Shown here one piece after another: positions 6,562-14,127 of a stretch of DNA of 28,157 nt. The DNA is taken from the NCBI GenBank assembly GCA_947626425.1, contig CANQRX010000006.1:1-28157 (forward strand), given 5' to 3'. This stretch comes from an uncultured Bacilli bacterium (GTDB lineage Bacteria > Bacillota_I > Bacilli_A > RF39 > UBA660). A program made the translations under genes and the position numbers. The notes under the pieces were generated by a model, which was not told the DNA's origin, ran no database searches, and saw nothing but the letters and a program-made list of their open reading frames with translations. Numbering within the stretch: position 1 is the first letter of the stretch; every line of letters begins with the position of its first letter.

Positions 6562-8257
6562 ATGAGGCAAGATGTAATTAGGATATTAAAGGGTAAACGA
6601 AAACAATTGGCAGCTATGATGTTGGGAATTGATTTGGCAATTACAGGTTGTAGTGCAACTCCTTTTGTTGATGAATCTAAAAAAAGAGTAGAACATGAAT
6701 TAAATGAAGACCATTGTTTTGTTGATTGGAAAAATAAAAATTTTTTTGTTGAGCAAAGCCTTTGCTCATGTGGTGCTGTTGGTACCCAACCCCACCAGTA
6801 TAATATAAATCTTAAAGATAAAGGCAATGTAAAAACTTTGGAATTAGAATGTCCTTCTTGCAAAGCGGTAGTTGATTCATCTAAGTATTTAGATGTACTT
6901 TTGAATGCGATTGAAAATGAATTGGAAAATATGAAGCTTCAAAATGAAACTTTGCCTTTAGATAATAAAGAAACTGAAATTTTTGAAACAGAAATAGATG
7001 AAACAGAAGAATTTATTACGGAATATGTTACTGAAGAAGAAACAGAATTAGAAACTCAAAGTGAAACGGAGAAAATAACTGAATCAGAGACACAAACTGA
7101 AACGGAAAAAATGACTGAATCAGAGACACACACTGAAACTGAAAAGATGACTGAATCAGAAACACAAACTGAAACGGAAAAAATGACTGAATCAGAGACT
7201 CAAACTGAAACGGAAAAAATGACCGAATCAGAGACTCAAACTGAAACTGAAAAGATGACTGAATCAGAGACACAAACTGAAACTGAAAAGATGACTGAAT
7301 CAGAAACACAAACTGAAACGGAAAAAATGACTGAATCAGAGACACACACTGAAACTGAAAAGATGACTGAATCAGAAACACAAACTGAAACTGAAAAGAT
7401 GACTGAATCAGAAACACAAACTGAAACGGAAAAAAAACCAGAAACAGAGGTTCATACTCATAAATATACTGTTTTTATATAATAAAGATGATACTTATGA
7501 ATATTGGCGTTGTGAAGATGATTCTTCAGAAATAAAAAAGGAACATAATTTTAATAAAACCGAGAGTGATACAGAAATTATTTATACATGTACGACTTGT
7601 GATTACCGCAAAGTTGAAGTTAAAGAAACCGAACATATTCATGATTTTTCACATTATAATGGTTCAACTGAAGAATATGAAATATGGGTTTGTGAAGCTG
7701 ATGGTGAAGAAAATCATATCTCTCACAACTATAGTGAAGGAGTGTATGATGTAGCTTCGAATAGTTTTATTTATACTTGCCAAAATGCAGGTTGTGATTA
7801 TAAAAAATCAGAATTACACACTGAACATAATTATGTAGTGAGTGGATATAACGATGACAATGAAACTTTATCTTGTTCTATATGCGGAAATAATCAGGTA
7901 AGAGAGCATAATTTAGGCAGTCCTATTCAAGGTTCTGTTAGTTGTGAAACAATCTATAATTGCACAAATGATGGCTGTGGTTATAGTAAAAGTAATTTTG
8001 TGCATGCTTATAAACCGGGTTTGGCGATTTCATATAATGGAACAAATGATGATTATTGCTACAAAGTGCCTTATACATGTTTAGGCTGCGGTGATTCTTA
8101 TGAAGAGAATGTACCGCATACAATATATTCTAATAGTAATAAGTTTGGTACTAAAATAACGTGTACTAATTCAAATTGTAATTATTCCAAATTTATTCCA
8201 CCTGAAGCTAATGCTATAGATGAAGTAGCAACTTTAACAAGAAAAAAGAAGAATTAA
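6562..8257 (+). pseudogene. Thr/Glu-repeat surface lipoprotein, split by a frameshift
   Basis: The N-terminus has a basic region (ILKGKRKQ), a short hydrophobic stretch and ITGC with C30 as lipobox cysteine, so this is a predicted lipoprotein. Residues about 65-110 hold CSCG and CPSC. Then come eleven 12-residue Thr/Glu repeats (7060-7455). The frame stops at TAA 7480-7482, but the frame at 7478 continues without a stop to 8257 and restores a homologous-looking C-terminus. This is about 260 residues with recurring CxxC-type units: YTCTTCDYRK, YTCQNAGCDYKK, LSCSICG, YNCTNDGCGYSK, YTCLGCG and TCTNSNCNYSK. The slip lies at the T5 run 7472-7476. An assembly error or true inactivation cannot be told apart here. 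It is the first gene of the fibre operon; no sorting motif is visible. Confidence 0.8.
7060..7455 (+). repeat. 36-bp tandem repeats coding Thr/Glu units
   Basis: Eleven units of 36 bp. The nine central ones encode TETEKMTESET followed by Q or H, and the first (SETEKITESETQ) and last (TETEKKPETEVH) are degenerate. Synonymous differences (acg/act, aaa/aag, gag/gaa) form a mosaic between units, suggesting repeated unequal exchange. The product would be an extended acidic, probably glycosylatable stalk. Confidence 0.97.
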
Positions 8258-8275
8258 GATAAAAAGGTGGTATTT

Positions 8276-8971
8276 ATGAAAAAAGAAGTTTATAAAAAAA
8301 TAAGTAATATTGCTATAATTGTAGCTATTGTAATTTTAACTCCAATTTTTTTAATGAATTTATGGATTATGTTTCAAGCTAAAAGTAATCCTGAGAAAAT
8401 TCCAAGTGTTTTTGGATATAAACCTTTTATGGTTTTGTCTGGGTCTATGGAAACTAAAATTCATAAAGGTGATTTAATTATTTCAAAAAATGTTAATCCA
8501 AGTACTTTAAAAATTGATGATATCATTGCTTTTAGAGATAGTGAAGGGACAGTTACGACTCATCGAATTATTGATATTGTTAATAATGATGGTCAAAATC
8601 TTTTTATTACAAAAGGTGATAATAATAATACTCAAGATCAAAATTTAGTTGAATATAAAGATGTTGAAGGAGTTTATGTTTTACGAATTCCTGGTGTTGG
8701 TAGTATTATGGATAGTTTATCGGAACCAACAACAATAATAATTATCTTATTAGCAATTACTTTAATATTTGTAATAGGATTTACGATTTCTACTAAAAAA
8801 CAAAGAGAGTTAGAAAGACAAGAATTATTAGAACTTAAAAAATTAAGAGAAAAAGAGGAAAAAAATGAAGAACAAGATGAAAAAATAGATAAAACTGAAA
8901 AGAAAGAATCTAAAAAAGAATCTGTTCAGAAGAAACCTCAATCGAAAAAAAAGACTTCTAAAAAGAAGTAA
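8276..8971 (+). CDS. sipW: SipW-type (ER-type) signal peptidase I, copy 1
   Basis: A membrane serine protease that removes signal peptides from a restricted set of exported proteins. The 231-residue protein has a membrane helix at 11-33 and then SGSM (55-58, catalytic S57). The general base is histidine in TTHRI (H96), not lysine, which marks the ER/SipW type. TKGDNNNTQD (112-121) carries D115. A second membrane helix lies at about 152-173 and is followed by a Lys/Glu-rich tail of nearly 60 residues. I start at ATG 8276 because AAAGGTGG lies just upstream; an upstream in-frame GTG falls inside that ribosome site. The gene directly precedes a TasA-like substrate with a SipW-type signal peptide. 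Confidence 0.93.
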   Translation: MKKEVYKKISNIAIIVAIVILTPIFLMNLWIMFQAKSNPEKIPSVFGYKPFMVLSGSMETKIHKGDLIISKNVNPSTLKIDDIIAFRDSEGTVTTHRIIDIVNNDGQNLFITKGDNNNTQDQNLVEYKDVEGVYVLRIPGVGSIMDSLSEPTTIIIILLAITLIFVIGFTISTKKQRELERQELLELKKLREKEEKNEEQDEKIDKTEKKESKKESVQKKPQSKKKTSKKK

Positions 8972-8981
8972 ATTAAAATTG

Positions 8982-9034
8982 GTAAATGGCCTTAATAGGC
9001 ATTTACATAGATAAAATTACTTTAAAGGAGGTGA
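8982..9034 (+). promoter_or_regulatory. 5' hairpin and near-perfect ribosome site before the TasA-like gene
   Basis: GTAAATG-(G)-CCT pairs with AGG-CATTTAC (8982-9006), a 10-bp stem with one bulged G and TAAT loop. AAGGAGGTGA (9025-9034) is a nearly full anti-16S match, 6 bases before ATG 9041. The pair suggests a stabilised, highly translated segment for an abundant structural protein. No T run follows the hairpin, so it is not a simple terminator. Confidence 0.65.
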
Positions 9035-9040
9035 GAAAAA

Positions 9041-9754
9041 ATGAAAAAAAGAACATTAGCGTTAGGTGCTTTAATGGCAGGTGTTGCTTTAACAAGTTAT
9101 TCTGTAAGTGGAACATATGCTAAATATACATCTGAAATTGGTACTGTTTCAGATACTGTTAAAGTTGCTAAATGGTTTAAAACTATAGAAGAACCTGAAT
9201 CTTTAAAATTAAATTTACTTGATACTGCTAAATTTGTAGATACTAAATCATTAAAAAGTGATGATTTAGTTGCTCCAGGTACTTATGGAGTTGTAAAATT
9301 AGATGTAGCTAATGATATGTTAAGTACTATAACTGGAAAATTTGGTACACCAGAAGTTGCATATACGGTTGTTCCAGCTATTACTGTTACAGATGGTACA
9401 AGTGGAAAAATTCACTTTTGGATAGATGATAGTGATGCCGCAACTGATGTAGAAGGTACAGTTTATTATCAAGGTGAAGGTGCTGAAAATGATATAGAAG
9501 ATTTAGAAGCTGCAATTTCTAAAGATATAACTACAGAAGTTAACGCAGATGGAACGTTTAAATCTCAACCAGTAAAATATTTACATTGGGTTTGGGTATA
9601 TGAAGATAAAGTTCCTGGCAATGTAGCAGAACAAGATAAAACTGATACTGGATTAGGTACAAGTGCAGCAAATGCAGAACCTGACAGTGAACCTAAAGTT
9701 GAATTAAAGCTGGATTTAACAGCAACTCAAGTTAAGCCAACAGCTAGTGAATAA
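9041..9754 (+). CDS. TasA/camelysin-like major surface subunit
   Basis: An exported fibre-type subunit of 237 residues. The signal peptide runs KKRTLALGALMAGVALTSYS and is followed by SGTYAKYTSE (23-32), the SipW-dependent type in which A-K-Y lies at the cleavage region. Mature features are VSDTVKVAKW (36-45), a central beta-rich domain and a C-terminal LHWVWVYED (181-189), TDTGLG (201-206) and LTATQV (226-231). That W-x-W, DT.xG, A-x-Q-V order is the signature I associate with TasA/camelysin-like proteins. The very strong ribosome site and flanking hairpins fit a highly expressed subunit. Copy 1 of SipW lies just upstream. No cysteine is present. Confidence 0.88.
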   Translation: MKKRTLALGALMAGVALTSYSVSGTYAKYTSEIGTVSDTVKVAKWFKTIEEPESLKLNLLDTAKFVDTKSLKSDDLVAPGTYGVVKLDVANDMLSTITGKFGTPEVAYTVVPAITVTDGTSGKIHFWIDDSDAATDVEGTVYYQGEGAENDIEDLEAAISKDITTEVNADGTFKSQPVKYLHWVWVYEDKVPGNVAEQDKTDTGLGTSAANAEPDSEPKVELKLDLTATQVKPTASE

Positions 9755-9760
9755 TTAAAT

Positions 9761-9816
9761 GGAAGTTTTTAACTTCCAACTAAGTTCATGAATTTTTGAT
9801 TCATGGGTTTAGTTGG
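9761..9816 (+). promoter_or_regulatory. two adjacent intergenic hairpins
   Basis: GGAAGTT-TTT-AACTTCC (9761-9777) is followed by a larger stem built from CCAACTAA/TTAGTTGG (9776-9783, 9809-9816) and CATGAAT/ATTCATG (9787-9793, 9799-9805) around a small internal loop. The two share CC at 9776-9777, so they may exclude each other. Neither is followed by a T run. They probably lower or protect transcript between the abundant subunit and the next, larger gene. Confidence 0.7.
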
Positions 9817-9837
9817 GAATTAAAGGAGGTTTTTTTA

Positions 9838-12813
9838 ATGGATAATTATCATGATGATGATAAGGAGAAAAAACGAATAAGACGAATTATAATGATAATT
9901 ATTATTATAATTTTGCTTCTTTTATTGATAACTAGTTGTACTTCTAAGATGTGGGGTAAAATTGGAAGTTGGTTTACTAATGAACGAACTGTTGATATTG
10001 ATAATAATAGTGGTGAAAAAGAGGTTGTTTTAAATCGTGATTTAAAGTTTGAAAGTGATTTTGTTAGTGTTTCACAAAGTGATGAGGATTTAAAATTATC
10101 TTTTTCTTATAAAAATATTAACCCCCATAGTTTTTCTTGTTTTACAAGTGATGCTTCTTTGGCAACATGTTATGTCAGTGGTTCATATGTTGTGGTAATT
10201 CCTAAAAAAACTGGTAAGGTTACTGTTACTTTGGAAACAGAAGTAAATGGTAAGAAATATCAAGCAACTTCAATTGTGGAAATTTTGGATCCAACAAAGT
10301 TTATTGAATTGTCACCTAAGGCTTTAATCCTTTATTTAAAAAATAATCCTGTTTCTTATGTATCTTATTCTTTAAAAGGAATAACTGGTGATGTTTTAGC
10401 AACGGTTAGTGACGCTTCTTTAGCTGATGTTTTTGTAGAAGATGGTGTTTTAAAAGTTGTAGGTAAGAAGGCAGGTAAAGGGACGATTATTGTAACTGTT
10501 AAAGTTGGTAATAAAGAATATTCTGCTAGTTTAGATTTAACTATTGCTGATGGAACTCAAAGTTTTACAAGCAATTATGTTTCTAAAAATGGTGATAGTT
10601 CTTTGAAATCTTTAAGTAGTTCAAATGGTAAATTAGATTTTCATTATGATACTTATGCTTATGGTTTAAGTGTTCCTAACAGTGTTGATAAGTTAACTTT
10701 AAATGAACTTCCAAACAATTCTTCTTCAAAAGTTACTTATAAATTTAATGGTCAAGAAGTTAAAAATTTAAAAGATTTGGAATTAAAAGTTGGAGAAAAT
10801 AAAATTGAAATTGTTGTGGAAGCAGAAAATGGTAATACTTCAACTTATACAGTTTTTGTTTATCGAAGTGAAAAAACTTCATTCAAAGAATTAGATTCAC
10901 TAAGTGTAAGTGAAGGTGTTTTAACACCATCCTTTAATAGTGAGGTAACTTATTATGATGTTTATGTTGATAGTAATGTTGATAAGCTTAATTTTTATCC
11001 ACATTTTAAAAAGGAAAATTTGCAAGTTACCTATAAATATAATGGTCAAGAAGTAAGTGATTTAAACAACTTGCCTTTAAATAATGATGAAAATAATTTA
11101 GAAATAACGGTTAAAGGTGAAGATGGAACTGAAACTACTTATGATGTTAATATTAAAAAAAGAAAAAATTCTAATAATTTTTTAAAGGATTTAAATGTTT
11201 TTGGTTTTGATGTTGATTTTGATAAGTTTGAAACTGATTTTTATGTAAATGTTGGGGATAAAAATAGTGTTTCAGTAAACGCTTTACCAGAAAATTCCCA
11301 AAGTAAAGTTAAGTATTATTGGAATGGTAAAGAAGTTAATGGTTTAAAAGATTTACAATTAAATGATGGTGATAATCGGTTAGATATTGTTGTCGAAAGT
11401 GAAGATGGATTAACTAGAACTTATACAGTTTTATTTCATAAAGGTGTATTTACTTTAAAGTTTGATAAAGAAGAATATGATGCCTTTTTAAGTAGTAAAG
11501 AAACTATTTTAATGTATGAAATTAAAGAAGATGGAATGCCTACTGATTATGATATTAAGGATTTAAAAGTTTCTTTAGAGAATTTTAAAGGTACTTATAA
11601 ACTTGAAAAAGGGTATATTAAATTAATTCCTGATAGTGATATTGGGGAAAGAAAAGTTAAAGTTAAATTGGAATATAAGGGTTTAACAACCGAGGCTGTT
11701 GTTAATTATAAAAATAATCATTTTGTTTTAAATAGTGAAAAAAATAATTATAATTTAGATATAGTTACTGGTAATAATAAAGATTCTTTGGTTTTGTATA
11801 CCGATATGTTTACGGGGCCTGTTACTTGGGTTAAAACTGATTATGGAGTACGTATTTATCAAAAAGGACGGGAAGATGTTTATATAGATTTATACTTTGA
11901 TAGTAAGGATATAGACATAACAAAAGTATCGGGTAGTTCTTCAATTGGAATAGAATTTATGGTTAAGCATGCTGGAAAAATTGGTTTGAAAGTTAAAGGT
12001 TATGCTTATGGTAATTTAGTTTCAGATATTGATATTTCTATTCAATCTGTTCAAAAATATCTTTTAAAATTGGATGCTAATGGCGGCATTTTTGATGGAA
12101 ATACCGATTTATTAGAATTTAAAGTTCAGTCTGGCGAATTTGATTTAAAACCGTATTTGAATGGATATTATACGGATAAAAAATGTAGAACTTATAATAT
12201 TGTTGGATTTCAAGATGATTTTGGAAATGTTTATACGGATAAAGTTCAAGTAACTAAGGATTTGAATTTGAAAGCTGTGTTTAGTGAAACTGCTAACGAA
12301 GAAGATAAATATGTTACAAAATTCGTTTATTTGACTGATGTTGATTTATTTCATAATGAGGAATATTTTAATCAATATCATGAAGATAAAGTAATTTATC
12401 CAGGAGCACATGGTTCTTATATAATGACTCTTAATAATAATACTGATGAAGATATTAAAATAACAAACATTATTTTACAGGAAAATTCAGTATGTTATGA
12501 AAATAAATGTTTAAATATGGGTTATGTTATTAAGGATTATTTAAATAATTATTACTTACATAATGGTAAATTGGATTATAAGCTTTTAAATAAAAATAAT
12601 GAAAAAGATTATATGGAAAAAGTTAAGATTGGTTCCACTTTAGTGCCTAATTCTTCAACAGAAATTTCATTATTATGGCAATGGGTTGAAGTTGATGATG
12701 AGGAAGACACTTTGATTGGTAATAAAGCGGGTCGAGAAATTAATGATATTTATGCTTTAACGGTTGGAATTGAATATGTTACGAAAAAAGATTATTGTGA
12801 GGATAAATCATGA
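9838..12813 (+). CDS. giant membrane-anchored Ig/cadherin-like protein with TasA-like C-terminus
   Basis: A 991-residue surface protein, probably the scaffold or anchor of the fibre. Its N-terminus is acidic then basic (DDDKEKKRIRR), with a membrane segment at about 15-33 ending ITSC, which could be a lipobox. Next are two Ig/BIG2-like domains (about 55-160 and 160-240). Three cadherin-like beta-sandwich domains follow (about 245-345, 350-445, 450-540); each has the pattern V.YK[FY]NGQEV..L..L.L..G.N..[ED]I.V..E[DN]G and TYTV. A Listeria-Bacteroides-type LDANGG repeat lies at about 745-825. The C-terminal 165 residues end with LLWQWVEVDDEEDTLIGNKA and ALTVGIEYV, the same WxW...DT.xG signature as the TasA-like subunit. 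ATG 9838 follows AAAGGAGG; an upstream in-frame ATG lies within the hairpins. Confidence 0.85.
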   Translation: MDNYHDDDKEKKRIRRIIMIIIIIILLLLLITSCTSKMWGKIGSWFTNERTVDIDNNSGEKEVVLNRDLKFESDFVSVSQSDEDLKLSFSYKNINPHSFSCFTSDASLATCYVSGSYVVVIPKKTGKVTVTLETEVNGKKYQATSIVEILDPTKFIELSPKALILYLKNNPVSYVSYSLKGITGDVLATVSDASLADVFVEDGVLKVVGKKAGKGTIIVTVKVGNKEYSASLDLTIADGTQSFTSNYVSKNGDSSLKSLSSSNGKLDFHYDTYAYGLSVPNSVDKLTLNELPNNSSSKVTYKFNGQEVKNLKDLELKVGENKIEIVVEAENGNTSTYTVFVYRSEKTSFKELDSLSVSEGVLTPSFNSEVTYYDVYVDSNVDKLNFYPHFKKENLQVTYKYNGQEVSDLNNLPLNNDENNLEITVKGEDGTETTYDVNIKKRKNSNNFLKDLNVFGFDVDFDKFETDFYVNVGDKNSVSVNALPENSQSKVKYYWNGKEVNGLKDLQLNDGDNRLDIVVESEDGLTRTYTVLFHKGVFTLKFDKEEYDAFLSSKETILMYEIKEDGMPTDYDIKDLKVSLENFKGTYKLEKGYIKLIPDSDIGERKVKVKLEYKGLTTEAVVNYKNNHFVLNSEKNNYNLDIVTGNNKDSLVLYTDMFTGPVTWVKTDYGVRIYQKGREDVYIDLYFDSKDIDITKVSGSSSIGIEFMVKHAGKIGLKVKGYAYGNLVSDIDISIQSVQKYLLKLDANGGIFDGNTDLLEFKVQSGEFDLKPYLNGYYTDKKCRTYNIVGFQDDFGNVYTDKVQVTKDLNLKAVFSETANEEDKYVTKFVYLTDVDLFHNEEYFNQYHEDKVIYPGAHGSYIMTLNNNTDEDIKITNIILQENSVCYENKCLNMGYVIKDYLNNYYLHNGKLDYKLLNKNNEKDYMEKVKIGSTLVPNSSTEISLLWQWVEVDDEEDTLIGNKAGREINDIYALTVGIEYVTKKDYCEDKS

Positions 12814-13454
12814 AAATTCTGAAAAGAATTTCAACCGTTTTAATAAGTTTAATATTATTATTAATGTTAACTTTTAACATATATAACTATGTAAATATTA
12901 AAATTTTACATCACGATTTAGCGCCGATTGGTAGTTATGCTTTTTTAGAGGTTGTATCAGGTTCTATGGAACCAACTATTAATGTTGGAGATATTATTGT
13001 AATTAAAGTTAAAAACTTTAATTATCAGGAAAATGATATTGTGACATTTTATGATGTAGACTCTTCTTTTGTAACTCATCGAATTGTTAAATTAGAAAAT
13101 GATAAAATGGTTACTAAAGGAGACCATAATAACACTGAAGATGAAGCTCTTCCTCAAAGTAATATTGTTGGTAAATATTTATTTAAATTAAATAAATTAG
13201 GTGATATTTTTAAAGCTTTTAAAAATCCTATTATTAGTCTTTTAATTTTAATAATTGGAATTCTTATTTGTTATTTATTAAGTTTTGATAATAATACAAA
13301 AGAAGATGAAAAACAAGATAAAGAATTGCAAGAAGAAGAAAAGAAGAATATAATAAAAGAAGAAAAGAATGAAATATCTCAAGATGAGGCTATTAAAAGG
13401 AAGAAAAAAAGGAAAAAGAAAAAACATAAAAAAAGAAAAAGAAAAAATAAATAA
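12810..13454 (+). CDS. sipW: SipW-type signal peptidase I, copy 2
   Basis: A second ER-type signal peptidase of 214 residues. A membrane helix spans 8-26. SGSMEPT (50-56) contains catalytic S52, FVTHRIV (87-93) contains H90, and TKGDHNNTED (102-111) contains D105. A second helix lies at about 139-157. The tail is extremely basic, ending KKKRKKKKHKKRKRKNK. Its start overlaps the stop of the giant protein by 4 bp (ATGA), so translation is coupled. It precedes the second TasA-like gene by 17 bp. It differs clearly from copy 1, so this is not a recent duplication. Confidence 0.93.
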   Translation: MKILKRISTVLISLILLLMLTFNIYNYVNIKILHHDLAPIGSYAFLEVVSGSMEPTINVGDIIVIKVKNFNYQENDIVTFYDVDSSFVTHRIVKLENDKMVTKGDHNNTEDEALPQSNIVGKYLFKLNKLGDIFKAFKNPIISLLILIIGILICYLLSFDNNTKEDEKQDKELQEEEKKNIIKEEKNEISQDEAIKRKKKRKKKKHKKRKRKNK

Positions 13455-13471
13455 GGAAGTAGGTGGGGTAG

Positions 13472-14116
13472 ATGAAGGCATTATTTCAAAATAAAAAATT
13501 TAGAAAGAATTTGTATAAATGGTTGTTTATGTATATAGGAGTAATGTCTTTGACAACAACTGTTATTACTTATTCTAAATATATTAGTAGTTTTAAAAGT
13601 GAAGATAGTGCGAGGGTTGCAAAGTTTGATATAAGTGTTGAACCTACTAAAATTACGTGTACTGATGGAGAAGTGGAATCAGAAGTAAAGAAAATATGTA
13701 ATATGGGTGTTATAAGACCAACTGCTCCATTTGATTATTACTTTGATATTGATACGACAAATATGGAAGTTAAAACAAATTTAATAGTAACTATTTATGT
13801 AAACAGTAATTTTAAGTTAATAAGTGATAACCCTGATGGAGGTGAGCTTGTTTATAACTTATATGATATTGATATTGCTGGAAAGGTAAACAATAAAGTT
13901 CCTTTGCATACTTATGATTCTAATATTTCTATAAATGGTAAGAGTGATAAATATACTATTTATACCACTAATGTAATTGAAATTTTACCGGGTCAAGGTT
14001 CGAAAAAAAGTTATAAGTTAAGTTTAAAGTATGCTGGCGATGTTAATAATGTAGCTACTGAAAAATTGTATGATGTTGTTTTTGTGGGTTATTCTGCTAA
14101 GCAAGTGATTAATTAA
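13472..14116 (+). CDS. second TasA-like exported subunit
   Basis: A 214-residue exported protein. The signal region KWLFMYIGVMSLTTTVITYSK is followed by YISSFKSEDSARVAKFD (36-52), which parallels TYAKYTSE...DTVKVAKW in the 9041 protein, so it is a likely SipW substrate. The body is beta-rich with two cysteines (C58, C71) that could pair, and the C-terminus YDVVFVGYSAKQVI repeats the A-x-Q-V ending of the first subunit. It lacks the W-x-W motif. It may be a minor or tip subunit; that role is inferred from position after copy 2 of SipW. Confidence 0.78.
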   Translation: MKALFQNKKFRKNLYKWLFMYIGVMSLTTTVITYSKYISSFKSEDSARVAKFDISVEPTKITCTDGEVESEVKKICNMGVIRPTAPFDYYFDIDTTNMEVKTNLIVTIYVNSNFKLISDNPDGGELVYNLYDIDIAGKVNNKVPLHTYDSNISINGKSDKYTIYTTNVIEILPGQGSKKSYKLSLKYAGDVNNVATEKLYDVVFVGYSAKQVIN

Positions 14117-14127
14117 GAGGTGAGATA

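Noticed and set aside
6516..6863. Minus-strand frame opposite the lipoprotein start
   Set aside because: It overlaps a well-supported gene start and promoter and has no plausible protein features.
7028..7417. Minus-strand open frame across the repeats
   Set aside because: It is the mirror image of the 36-bp Thr/Glu repeats, has no ribosome site and gives a Phe/Ser/Gln-only product.
7566..7754. Short plus-strand frame after the lipoprotein repeats
   Set aside because: It is out of frame with the coherent Cys-rich continuation of the lipoprotein and has no ribosome site.
13278..13481. Minus-strand Phe-rich frame
   Set aside because: It is the reverse of the Lys/Glu-rich tail of SipW copy 2, with no start signal.
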